From the NCBI GenBank assembly GCA_003221695.1, contig QHSX01000063.1, positions 1-61,321 of the forward strand: a DNA stretch of 61,321 nucleotides, read 5' to 3'. The notes under the pieces were generated by a model. The model was not told where the DNA came from. It made no database searches and saw only the letters and a list, made by a program, of their open reading frames with translations. Below, in pieces: positions 18,167 to 30,610 of this stretch; within the stretch, counting starts at the first letter, position 1; each line of letters begins with the position of its first letter. The DNA is from Candidatus Rokuibacteriota bacterium. GTDB lineage: Bacteria; Methylomirabilota; Methylomirabilia; Rokubacteriales; CSP1-6. The position numbers and the translations under genes are program-made.

Positions 18167-19350
18167 GCCGGCGCCTCGGTGAGCGCCTCGACGCCCGGGA
18201 GCCGCCGGCCCTCGAGGAACTCGAGGAACGCGCCGCCGGCCGTCGAGACGTAGCCGATCCGCTCGGTGACGCCGGCCGTCGCGAGCGCGGCGATCGTGTC
18301 TCCGCCGCCGACGATCGTGAACCCCGGCGCCTCCGCCACGGCGCGGGCGATGGCGAGCGTGCCGGCGGCGAAGGCAGGCCGCTCGAACACGCCCATCGGC
18401 CCGTTCCAGACGACCGTCTTCGCCATGCGCGTCACGCCGGCGAAGCTCTCGGCCGTGCGCGGCCCGATGTCGAGCCCCATCTCGGCGTCCGGAATCTCAC
18501 GGATTCCGACCGCACGCCCGGCGGCGCTGTCCGGGCGCTCGGCGACGACCGTGTCGAGGGGGAGCACCAGGCGGACGCCCCGGCGGCGGGCTGCCTCGAG
18601 CGCGGCCCGAGCGGTTTCGACGCGGTCGGGCTCGACGAGCGACCGGCCGATCGCGTGGCCGAGCGCCAGGAGAAACGTGAACGCCATGCCTCCGCCGACC
18701 AAGAGCGCGTCCACCCGTCCGAGCAGGTGCTCGACGAGCGCCAGCTTGTCGGACACCTTCGCGCCCCCGAGGATCGCGACGAGCGGCCGCTCGGGCGACT
18801 GGAGGATGCGACCGAGGGCGGAGAGCTCCTGCTGCATCAGCAGGCCGGCGGCGGCAGGCTGCAGGTAGCGCGTGATCGCCGCGATGGATGCGTGCGCCCG
18901 GTGCGCGGCCGCGAACGCGTCGTCCACGTAGCAGTCGGCGAGCGCGGCCAGCTCGCGGGCGAATCCCTCGTCGTTCGCCTCCTCCCCTGAGTGGAACCGC
19001 AAATTCTCGAGCAGGAGGATCTCGCCCGGCTTGAGCGTGCCGACGCGCGCGCGCGTCTCCGGGCCCACGCAGTCCGGTGCGAGCTCGACCCGCTCGCCCA
19101 GGAGCGCCTCGAGCCGCTCCGCGACCGGGCGCAGCGAGTACTCGGGCGCGACGTGGCCCTTCGGCCGTCCGAGGTGGGAAGCGAGCACAACGGCGGCGCC
19201 CGCCTTGAGGGTGTACTGGATCGTCGGCACGACCGCACGGAGCCGCGCGTCATCGGCGACCTGGCCAGCGGACAGGGGCGCGTTCAGGTCGGCGCGGAGG
19301 AAGACGCGCTTGCCGGCCAGGTCGAGCCGCTCGATCGTGAGCTTGGGCAA
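18163..19350 (-). CDS. pgk: Phosphoglycerate kinase
   Basis: ATP-forming step of lower glycolysis, 395 aa. The N-terminal substrate arginines (FLRADLNAP, SHLGRPKG) and the C-terminal GGGDTIAAL nucleotide loop are visible. The start is TTG at 19350, immediately after the gap stop (TAATTG), which also implies translational coupling. Confidence 0.96.
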   Translation of the reverse strand: MPKLTIERLDLAGKRVFLRADLNAPLSAGQVADDARLRAVVPTIQYTLKAGAAVVLASHLGRPKGHVAPEYSLRPVAERLEALLGERVELAPDCVGPETRARVGTLKPGEILLLENLRFHSGEEANDEGFARELAALADCYVDDAFAAAHRAHASIAAITRYLQPAAAGLLMQQELSALGRILQSPERPLVAILGGAKVSDKLALVEHLLGRVDALLVGGGMAFTFLLALGHAIGRSLVEPDRVETARAALEAARRRGVRLVLPLDTVVAERPDSAAGRAVGIREIPDAEMGLDIGPRTAESFAGVTRMAKTVVWNGPMGVFERPAFAAGTLAIARAVAEAPGFTIVGGGDTIAALATAGVTERIGYVSTAGGAFLEFLEGRRLPGVEALTEAPA

Positions 19351-21227
<1,877 letters not shown>

Positions 21228-21232
21228 CGGCG

Positions 21233-22180
21233 TCAGCCGCGGACGGGACGGAGGGTGTTCCAGCGGTGGCAGGACGGACACCGGTCCTGCCACAAGGCAC
21301 TCGTGGCGCCACACCCGGCGCACTGGTGCGGCCAGTCGAACGCGTGGCCGAGTTGGAGCGCGCGTCGATACTCGTCGAAGGCCGCGCGCGTCTCGCCGCG
21401 TCGCTCGAACACCGCGCCGAGATAAGCGTGGACGACCGGCAAGGCCGGGGCCCGCACCTCGACCTTCTCGAACTGGTCAGCCGCCTCGTCCAGCATCTCG
21501 AGCTCGAAGAAGACGCGGCCGAGCGCCACGGCGAGCGCGACCTCGTCGGGTGCCTTCTCCAACGCCTGCCGGTAGAGCGCGATCATCCGGGTCGGCCGCC
21601 CATCCTCGCGGAAGGCCCGCTCCAGACGCGCCAGGAGCGGCAGCGCCGGCTGCACCTCCGCGGCGCGCTCCCAGACACGCACCGCCTCGCGGCGGTCACC
21701 GGCCCCCTCGTACGCGTCGCCGAGGGCGAGCGCCGCCGGCAGGAACGTGCGGTCCGTGCGGACCGCGTTCCTCAGGTGGACGAGCCCGGCGGCCGGGCGC
21801 CCACGGGCGAGCTCGGCGCGCCCGAGCTCGTAGTGGATCACGGCCAGCCACTCGGTTTCGGGCGAACGTTCCGCGGGCGTCACCGCGTCGACGATCCGCT
21901 GCTCGAGATCGAGCGCTTCCGCCCACCGCCCGGCGGCGGCGGCGAGGTCGCGCAGACCCCGCAGCGCGGCGAGGTGGCTGCGCCGTGTCTGGAGGATCTG
22001 CCGATAGAGCGTCCCCGCCTCCTGGTGGCGCCCCGCCCGGCTGACCTCGCCGGCGCGGGCAAGGAGCGCCGCAGTCTCGGGGTCGTCCTGCCCCGGTGGG
22101 GACGCGCGGCGCCGGTCGAAGAGGCGTTTCAGGTCGAAGCCGACCGCGAGGAGCGTGCGGAGCGAGGAGAGCAGAGTCAC
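21233..22180 (-). CDS. TPR protein with C-terminal rubredoxin-like zinc domain (LapB/YciM-like)
   Basis: About 315 aa. It has a hydrophobic N terminus (LLSSLRTLLAVGF) that may be a membrane anchor, a run of TPR motifs (about residues 45-280), and a C-terminal metal-binding CAGCG...CPSCHRW. This layout matches LapB, which controls LpxC turnover and LPS assembly at the inner membrane. The GTG at 22180 is the first usable start after the DksA-type gene. LapB identity is inferred from architecture only. Confidence 0.75.
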   Translation of the reverse strand: MTLLSSLRTLLAVGFDLKRLFDRRRASPPGQDDPETAALLARAGEVSRAGRHQEAGTLYRQILQTRRSHLAALRGLRDLAAAAGRWAEALDLEQRIVDAVTPAERSPETEWLAVIHYELGRAELARGRPAAGLVHLRNAVRTDRTFLPAALALGDAYEGAGDRREAVRVWERAAEVQPALPLLARLERAFREDGRPTRMIALYRQALEKAPDEVALAVALGRVFFELEMLDEAADQFEKVEVRAPALPVVHAYLGAVFERRGETRAAFDEYRRALQLGHAFDWPHQCAGCGATSALWQDRCPSCHRWNTLRPVRG

Positions 22181-22229
22181 GGGGAGGACGGATGCAACGG
22201 CTGGCGTCGGGAGGCGGGGCCGGGTGCGC

Positions 22230-22595
22230 CTAGCCCGTGGCCATGCGCTCCTCTTGCTCGATGGCCCGCTGGCAGTCGATGCAGTAACGTGCGAACGGCA
22301 GCGCCTCGAGCCGCTTCTCGGAGATCGCCTCCCCGCACCGCTCGCACGCGCCGAAGCCACCGTCGTCCAGCTTCTGCAGGGCGGAGACGACATCGCGCAG
22401 CAGGCGCCGGTCGCCGTTGCCGAGCTCGAAGAAGAACTCCCGGTTGTACGCCGTGTTCGCCTGGTCGCCGAGATCCTTGATCGAGTCGTCCTCCTGGTCT
22501 TTGCCGTACAGCGCCGTCCGGCCGACCTCGTCCGCCAGCTGGCGCTGCTTCTCGAGCAAACGCTTCTTGAAGTACGCCAGTCGATCCTTTCGCAT
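22230..22595 (-). CDS. DksA/TraR-family zinc-finger protein
   Basis: A 121-aa protein with an N-terminal coiled coil (RLAYFKKRLLEKQRQLADEV) and a C-terminal four-cysteine finger CERC...CIDC. The family binds the RNA polymerase secondary channel and modulates transcription, often with ppGpp. The coiled-coil tip (KDLGDQANTAYN) resembles the DxxDxA tip of DksA only loosely, so the regulatory output cannot be assumed. Confidence 0.88.
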   Translation of the reverse strand: MRKDRLAYFKKRLLEKQRQLADEVGRTALYGKDQEDDSIKDLGDQANTAYNREFFFELGNGDRRLLRDVVSALQKLDDGGFGACERCGEAISEKRLEALPFARYCIDCQRAIEQEERMATG

Positions 22596-22687
22596 CGGGA
22601 CCTCCCTCGCGACTCCGGTGGTGCGTACTTAAGATTGAGAAGCTAACACGCGTCCGGAGAGCGTGCAACACCTTGACGGGCACGCAG

Positions 22688-23044
22688 TCACGAACCGTCG
22701 AGGGATACAGCTGGGGCGTCACCCCAGAGCCGCTCGAGCGCGTAGTATGCGCGTGTCTCCTCCAGGAACACGTGCATCAGCACGTCGCCGTAGTCAAGCA
22801 GGATCCAGCCGCTCGCGGCGACGCCCTCGGCGTGGAGGGGTCGCGCCCCTTCGCGCTTGAGTTCGTCGCGGATCGCGTCGGTGATGGTCTTCAGGTGAGT
22901 CGTGGACTTGCCGCTGCAGAGGAGGAAGTAGTCGGTGACGCTCGAGAGCCCCTGCACGTCGAGCACGACCAGGTCCGTCGCGCGCTTGTCGCGGGCGGCG
23001 CCCGCGGCGCACCGGACCTTGCGCTCGGCCGTGAGCCTCGTCAC
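22688..23044 (-). CDS. rsfS: Ribosomal silencing factor RsfS
   Basis: Binds L14 (uL14) and blocks 30S joining when nutrients are low. It is 118 aa with family motifs VVLDVQGLSSVTDYFLLCSG and GWILLDYGDVLMHVF. The GTG start overlaps the nadD stop (GTGA). The nadD-rsfS pairing is widespread. Confidence 0.95.
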   Translation of the reverse strand: MTRLTAERKVRCAAGAARDKRATDLVVLDVQGLSSVTDYFLLCSGKSTTHLKTITDAIRDELKREGARPLHAEGVAASGWILLDYGDVLMHVFLEETRAYYALERLWGDAPAVSLDGS

Positions 23045-23649
23045 GCCCCTTCGGCCCGGTACAACCGCTTCGCCTGGATGAAGGCGCTGACCGACTCGGG
23101 CAGCCGGTAGGCCACGGACCGCCCCTCGCGCACTCGGCGCCTCAGGTCGGACGCCGAGATCGGGAGGGACGTCGCGCGCACGATGAGTGGCTCGTCGCCG
23201 ATCTCACGCACCACCTTGCGCACCGCGGCGCTCTCGGGGTCGAAGGCGCTTCCCACCCGGGGCACGACGGTGATCCGGGCGAGGTCGGCGATCCGCCGTG
23301 GCTCGCGCCACGTCAGGAGGTCCAGGAACGTCTCGGAGCCCACGAGGAGGAACAGGTCCGCGCGCGGGATCCGGAGCGCCTCGAGGGTCTCGACCGTGTA
23401 CGAGGGTCCCGCGCGGCGCAGCTCGAGGTCGGAGACCGCGAACTTGGGGCGGCCGGCCACCGCCAGCTCCACCATCGCATAGCGGTCCGCCGCCGGCGCC
23501 AAGTACGCCGGTGACTTGTGCGGAGGGACGGCGGCCGGCACGAAGAGGATCCGGTCGAGGTCGAGAGCCTCCACCACGTCGTCGGCGAGGAGGAGGTGGC
23601 CGTAGTGGATCGGGTTGAACGACCCGCCGAAGACCGCCGTGCGAGCCAA
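23041..23649 (-). CDS. nadD: Nicotinate-nucleotide adenylyltransferase
   Basis: Adenylates nicotinate mononucleotide in NAD synthesis, 202 aa. It has the nucleotidyltransferase signature GGSFNPIHYGHL at the N terminus and the C-terminal ISASDLRRRVREGRS motif that contacts ATP. It lies 30 nt after proA. Confidence 0.95.
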   Translation of the reverse strand: MARTAVFGGSFNPIHYGHLLLADDVVEALDLDRILFVPAAVPPHKSPAYLAPAADRYAMVELAVAGRPKFAVSDLELRRAGPSYTVETLEALRIPRADLFLLVGSETFLDLLTWREPRRIADLARITVVPRVGSAFDPESAAVRKVVREIGDEPLIVRATSLPISASDLRRRVREGRSVAYRLPESVSAFIQAKRLYRAEGA

Positions 23650-23679
23650 GCTCAGTCCGACGCCCGGGTCATGCGGAGC

Positions 23680-24936
23680 CTACTCCCTCACCTGGCCATC
23701 GCCGACCACGACGAACTTCGTCGTCGTCAGCTCGCGCACGCCGACGGGGCCGCGCGCGTGGACGCGGGAGGTCGAGATGCCCATCTCCGCGCCCATGCCG
23801 AACTGTGCGCCGTCCACGAGCCGCGTGGACGCGTTGACCAGGACGGCGGCCGCGTCCACCTCGCGCGTGAAGCGCCGCGCGTGGCCCAGGTCGTTGGTCA
23901 CGATCGCCTCGGCGAGGCCGGTGCCGTGGCGGCCGATGTGGGCGATCGCCGCGTCGAGGTCGTCCACGACCAGGACCGCCAGGATCAGGTCGAGGTATTC
24001 CGTGTCCCAATCCGCGTCCGTCGCCGGACGGGTGGACGGGACGAGCGCGCATGTCCGCGGGCAGCCACGGAGCTCCACGCCCGCCTCCGCGAGGCGCGCC
24101 GCGAGGGAGGGGAGGAGCCGCGGGGCGATCTCCCGGTGCACCAGCAGGGTCTCGAGGGCGTTACAGACGCTCGGCCGTTGCGCCTTCGCGTTCAGCACGA
24201 TCTGGACGGCCATCGCGGGATCGGCCGAGGCGTCCACGAAGACGTGGACGAGCCCCTTGTCGTGCTTGAGCACGGGGACGCGCGAGCGCTCGGCGACCCA
24301 CCGGACGAACTCCTCGCCCCCGCGTGGGATGATCAGGTCGACGAGCCCGGGGAGGTCGAGGAGCGCCGCGACCGCCTCGCGGTCGGTGGTATCGATAAAC
24401 TGGATCGCGTCGGCAGGCGCCCCCGCCTTCTCGACGGCTTTGGCCAGCACCGCGGCGATCATCGTGTTCGAGTCGATCGCGTCGCTGCCGCCGCGGAGGA
24501 TCACCGCGTTGCCCGATTTGACGCAGAGGCCCGCGGCGTCGGCCGTGACGTTCGGCCGCGACTCGTAGATGAACCCGACGACGCCCAGCGGGACGCGGAC
24601 GCGAGAGATCTCGATGCCGCTCGGCCGCCGCCACACCTCGACGACCGTCTCGACGGGGTCCGGCAGTGCGGCGATCTCGCGGAGCCCCTGCGCCATCTCC
24701 TCGAGGCGGCTCTCGGTCAGCGTGAGACGGTCGAGGAACGCCCGCGTCGCGCCCCGGCCCCGCGCGCGCTCGACGTCGGCCCGGTTCGCCTCGAGCAGCG
24801 CCCCGGTCTTCTCGACGAGTCCGTGGGCCATCTGCACGAGCGCGTCGTTCTTGATTTTCGTCGGGCAGAGCGCCAGCGCGCGCGCCGCGTCGCGGGCCGC
24901 GCGGGCCTTGGCCTGCACGAGATCGCGGACGTCCAT
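23680..24936 (-). CDS. proA: Gamma-glutamyl phosphate reductase
   Basis: Second step of proline synthesis (NADPH-dependent reduction of glutamyl phosphate), 418 aa, aldehyde-dehydrogenase fold. The catalytic cysteine lies in SVCNALETLLVH, and GFIYESRPNVTADAAGLC is typical. It follows proB by 11 nt. Confidence 0.96.
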   Translation of the reverse strand: MDVRDLVQAKARAARDAARALALCPTKIKNDALVQMAHGLVEKTGALLEANRADVERARGRGATRAFLDRLTLTESRLEEMAQGLREIAALPDPVETVVEVWRRPSGIEISRVRVPLGVVGFIYESRPNVTADAAGLCVKSGNAVILRGGSDAIDSNTMIAAVLAKAVEKAGAPADAIQFIDTTDREAVAALLDLPGLVDLIIPRGGEEFVRWVAERSRVPVLKHDKGLVHVFVDASADPAMAVQIVLNAKAQRPSVCNALETLLVHREIAPRLLPSLAARLAEAGVELRGCPRTCALVPSTRPATDADWDTEYLDLILAVLVVDDLDAAIAHIGRHGTGLAEAIVTNDLGHARRFTREVDAAAVLVNASTRLVDGAQFGMGAEMGISTSRVHARGPVGVRELTTTKFVVVGDGQVRE

Positions 24937-24947
24937 GGTTCTCCCCT

Positions 24948-27365
<2,418 letters not shown>

Positions 27366-27367
27366 TC

Positions 27368-27679
27368 TCAGACCTCGATCTTGGTGATGCGAACCGTCGT
27401 GGCCGACTGCCGGTGGCCGCGATGGCGACGGTAGTTCTTCCGGCGCTTGAACTTCACGACCTTGACCTTCCGTCCACGCCCTTGGCCGACGACCTCGCCG
27501 GAGACCCTGGCGCCCGTGAGGGCCTTCGGGTCTGCGATCACCTCGCCGTCGCGCGTCACCAGCAGCACCGACTGGAACTCGATCGACGCGCCCGTCTCGC
27601 CGGGCAGCTTCTCGATCGAGATGACCTGCCCCGGCGCCACGCGGTACTGCTTGCCGCCCGTCGCGATGACCGCTTCCAT
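27368..27679 (-). CDS. rplU: 50S ribosomal protein L21
   Basis: A 103-aa protein, [18 protein letters not shown], with the C-terminal [16 protein letters not shown] rRNA-binding motif. First gene of rplU-rpmA-obg-proBA. Confidence 0.97.
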   Translation of the reverse strand: MEAVIATGGKQYRVAPGQVISIEKLPGETGASIEFQSVLLVTRDGEVIADPKALTGARVSGEVVGQGRGRKVKVVKFKRRKNYRRHRGHRQSATTVRITKIEV

Positions 27680-27789
27680 GAATCCAGACCTTTCTGAACC
27701 GCCTCGAGTGACGAGCCCCTATCTGAGCACACGGCGACGCCCCGCGCAACTTTGGAGCGGGCTCCGCGGGGCCGGTGCGGTTGGTGGCG

Positions 27790-27827
27790 GTGCGAAGCCG
27801 CAGCGCGTCCGACGCGCGAGGCGAGCC
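27790..27827 (-). repeat. Third copy of the GC-rich hairpin repeat
   Basis: Read on the minus strand this matches the copies at 3597-3685: GGCTCGCCTCG, a palindromic centre GCGCGTC-G-GACGCGC, then CTGCGGCTTCGCAC. The centre differs from copy 2 (GGGCGTC-G-GACGCCC) by a paired change on both arms, so base pairing is kept. It sits in the 189-bp gap between the ECF sigma gene and rplU. Confidence 0.85.
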
Positions 27828-27868
27828 CGCGTGAGTCGGCCTGCGACGAGGTGCGGCGCGGCTCCGCC

Positions 27869-28477
27869 CTACGCCTTCTCCATGTACTCCGCGAGGCGCT
27901 TGCGCACGAACAGGCGCGACCGGTGCACCCGCGACTTCACCGCCGGCAGGCTGATGCCGAGCGCCTCGGCGATGTCGGGATTCGACAGCCCCTCGATGTC
28001 GTGCAGCACCAGGGCCGTGCGGTAGTCGTGCGGCAACGCATCGACCGCGGTCGTGAGCACGCGCCGGAGCTCGCCCTGCAGGGCCTGCTCATCCACCCGA
28101 TTGGACCAGTCGTCCATGGGCTCGAAGTGCTGGCCGTCCCCGTCGAGCGCGGGCAGCACGTCGTCGAGGGCGACCTCGTGGGCCTTCGCTTTCCGCGTAC
28201 GGAGCTTCTGGTAGGCCGCGTTCGCGGCGATGCGGTAGAGCCAGCTGCCGAACGCCGACTCGCCCTTGAACGTGTGGATCTTGCGCGCCGCCGTCCAGAG
28301 CGCGTCCTGGGCCACCTCCTCCGCGTCCTCGTTCGACCCCGTGATGCGTAGCGCGAGGCGGTACACCCGGTCGCCGAACGTCTCCACGAGCTGCTCGGGC
28401 GCGTCCGGGTCCTCGCGCCGGAGGGCCTCGACGAGGGCGGCGTCGGTGTCGGCTTTCCGTGTCTCCACGGTCGTCAC
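27869..28477 (-). CDS. ECF-type RNA polymerase sigma factor
   Basis: A 202-aa sigma-70 family protein with region 2 ([46 protein letters not shown]) and region 4 ([29 protein letters not shown] and a VKSRVHRSR helix). The linker between the two regions is long and acidic. The GTG start overlaps the TetR stop (GTGA). No anti-sigma gene is next to it, so control by the coupled TetR repressor is the likely mode. Confidence 0.92.
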   Translation of the reverse strand: MTTVETRKADTDAALVEALRREDPDAPEQLVETFGDRVYRLALRITGSNEDAEEVAQDALWTAARKIHTFKGESAFGSWLYRIAANAAYQKLRTRKAKAHEVALDDVLPALDGDGQHFEPMDDWSNRVDEQALQGELRRVLTTAVDALPHDYRTALVLHDIEGLSNPDIAEALGISLPAVKSRVHRSRLFVRKRLAEYMEKA

Positions 28478-29094
28478 GCTCCCAGCTCGTAGATCGACAG
28501 GTAGCGCTTCATCTCGCCCACGCACTGCTCCATGACGGCGATGTCCTTCGTGAGCTTCGTCAACAGGATGGCGCCCTCGAGCCCGGCGACGAGGAAGTGC
28601 GCGACCGCCTCCGGGCGGCAGTCGCCACCGACGTCGCCGCGGCGATGGGCCTCGTGGAGCGCCTCGGTCAGCCGCTCACGCCAGGCACTGAAGACGAGGG
28701 CCAGGCGGCTGCGGAAGCCCTCGTGAACGTCCGAGAGCTCGGCCGCGAGATTGCCGAGCGCACAGCCGCCCACGCAGTTCTGCTCCCGCTGGATCTCCAG
28801 CACCCGGTCGAGGAAGCACCGGATCTGCGCGAGCGGCCTGCCCTCGGGGTCCGAGAAACACGGCGCGAGCGTCTCGGCGAGGAAGGACGCGATGATTTGA
28901 TCGAGGATCGCGTAGCCGAGCTCTTCCTTGCTCTTGAAGTGATAGTAGAAGTTGCCCTTGCCGACGTCGCTCTCGCGCAGTACGTCGTCGAGCGAGGTGT
29001 GGTTGTAGCCGTGGACGTGGATGAGGCGGCTGGCCGCCTCGAGAATCGCCTCGCGCGTCGACCGCCCGACCCTGGTTTTCGTGCTGATGGTCAT
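28474..29094 (-). CDS. TetR/AcrR-family transcriptional repressor
   Basis: A 206-aa protein with an N-terminal HTH (TREAILEAASRLIHVHGYNHTSLDDVL, then GKGNFYYHFKSKEEL) and a C-terminal ligand domain containing cysteines (NCVGGCALGN), as in the C-terminal region of several stress-sensing TetR proteins. ATG at 29094 is chosen over a TTG three codons upstream, because the TTG would lie inside the palindromic operator. It is translationally coupled to the downstream ECF sigma gene. Confidence 0.92.
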   Translation of the reverse strand: MTISTKTRVGRSTREAILEAASRLIHVHGYNHTSLDDVLRESDVGKGNFYYHFKSKEELGYAILDQIIASFLAETLAPCFSDPEGRPLAQIRCFLDRVLEIQREQNCVGGCALGNLAAELSDVHEGFRSRLALVFSAWRERLTEALHEAHRRGDVGGDCRPEAVAHFLVAGLEGAILLTKLTKDIAVMEQCVGEMKRYLSIYELGA

Positions 29095-29095
29095 C

Positions 29096-29145
29096 TGTAC
29101 CAACTAGTCGGTACATACCCTACCCTGAATGACCCCTCGCGTCAA
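29096..29145 (-). promoter_or_regulatory. Promoter and 20-bp palindromic operator of the tetR-ECF operon
   Basis: Minus strand: -35 TTGACG (29145-29140), 17-bp spacer, -10 TAGGGT (29122-29117), then TGTACCGACTAGTTGGTACA (29115-29096). The last is a near-perfect palindrome (one mismatched pair) ending 1 nt before the TetR start codon. The geometry is that of an autorepressed TetR promoter. Confidence 0.8.
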
Positions 29146-29177
29146 TTTCTTGGCGAAAGCGACGCGGTTTCCGGCGG

Positions 29178-30605
29178 TTAGAAAAGGGGCGCCGAGACCC
29201 GGAGCGCTGCCATCACCAGGGGCTTGGGGTACACGCCCAGGACGACGACGCCCCCGACGCAGAGGAGCACGGCGAGCGCGAGCGTCGCCGACACCTGCAC
29301 GCGCCCGGGTCGCTCGGGCGGCTCGATATACATCCGCTTGGCCACGACCAGGTAATAGAAGAGCGCCACGACCGTGAGAACCGCGCCGACGAGCACGAGC
29401 CAGTAGAGGCCGGCCGACGCCGCGGCCCAGAAGACGTAGAGCTTCGCCCAGAACCCCGCGACGAACGGGATCCCGCCGAGCGAGAGCAAGAAGATCAGCA
29501 TCGCCAGGGCCAGGAGGGGCGAGCGCTGCGCGAGCCCGCGGAAGGCTGTCGTCGCTTCCGAGCCCTCGGAGCGCGCCACCGCCTCCACGACCAGAAACGC
29601 GCCCATGTTTCCGAAGACGTAGGTGACCAGGTAAAAGAGCACCATCGCGACACCCGACGCCGAGGCGGCCGCGAAGCCGACGAGCATGTAGCCGATGTGG
29701 GCGATCCCCGAGTACGCGAGCAGGCGCTTCGTGTTCTGCTGGGGGAGCGCCATGAGGTTGCCCGCCACGATCGTGAGCGTGGCGAGGCCCGCGACGAGCG
29801 GCATCCACGTGGCCGCCCGGTCGCCGACGCCCTCCAGGTAGACCCGGAAGAGCGCCACGAAGCCCGCCGCCTTGGGCGCGACGCTGAGCCACGCGACGAA
29901 CGGCGTGGACGCGGCCTCGTACGTGTCCGGCACCCACATGTGGAAGGGGAACGCGGCGATCTTGAACGCGAAGCCGGCGAACGCCGCGAGGAGACCGAGC
30001 GCCAGGAGCGGCTCCGTCGCGGCGGAGGCCCGGGCCACCGTCGCGAGGTTGGTGGAGCGCACCGCGCCATAGACGAAGGAGAGCCCGTAGGCCAGCACCG
30101 CCGACGAGACGCTCCCGACGAGGAAGAACTTGAGCGCGGCCTCGACGGCCTCCTCCTGGCGCTTGAGGAAGCCCGAGAGCACGTAGAGCGGGATCGACAT
30201 GAGCTCGAACGCGACGAACAACAAGATGAGGTCGCGCGCGGAGGCGAGGACGAACATCCCCAGGAGGGACGACAGGATGAGCAGGTGGTACTCGCCCGCG
30301 CGGCGCACGAACGCGGGCTGCGCGTTCCCGAGGGAGGCGAGCAGCCCGATGAACGTCGCGACAAGGAAGAGCCGCTTGGCGAAGATCGCGAGACCGTCCT
30401 GCACGAACATGCCATCGAGCGCGGGCGGCGCGGGTCGCACGAGGAAGCTCGTGAAGGCGAGGACCAGCACGCCCCACGACGCGATCCAGCCGACGACGCG
30501 CCGGTCGGCACCGCGGATGCCGAGGTTTGCGACGAACACGAGCAGCAGGAGGGCGCCGAGTCCGATCTCCAGCACGAACGCACGCACGACGTCGGGGCCG
30601 GGCAT
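29178..30605 (-). CDS. nuoN: NADH-quinone oxidoreductase subunit N (cluster 2)
   Basis: Antiporter-like proton-pumping membrane subunit, 475 aa, about 14 transmembrane helices. It has key charged helices (FVAFELMSIPLYVL, ALKFFLVGSVSS, AFPFHMWVPDTYEAAS) and a discontinuous-helix lysine region (NTKRLLAYSGIAHIGYM). Starts at 30605 (MPGPDVVRAFVLE), 5 nt after nuoM. It is the last gene of the second complex I operon. Confidence 0.95.
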   Translation of the reverse strand: MPGPDVVRAFVLEIGLGALLLLVFVANLGIRGADRRVVGWIASWGVLVLAFTSFLVRPAPPALDGMFVQDGLAIFAKRLFLVATFIGLLASLGNAQPAFVRRAGEYHLLILSSLLGMFVLASARDLILLFVAFELMSIPLYVLSGFLKRQEEAVEAALKFFLVGSVSSAVLAYGLSFVYGAVRSTNLATVARASAATEPLLALGLLAAFAGFAFKIAAFPFHMWVPDTYEAASTPFVAWLSVAPKAAGFVALFRVYLEGVGDRAATWMPLVAGLATLTIVAGNLMALPQQNTKRLLAYSGIAHIGYMLVGFAAASASGVAMVLFYLVTYVFGNMGAFLVVEAVARSEGSEATTAFRGLAQRSPLLALAMLIFLLSLGGIPFVAGFWAKLYVFWAAASAGLYWLVLVGAVLTVVALFYYLVVAKRMYIEPPERPGRVQVSATLALAVLLCVGGVVVLGVYPKPLVMAALRVSAPLF

Positions 30606-30610
30606 CGGGG

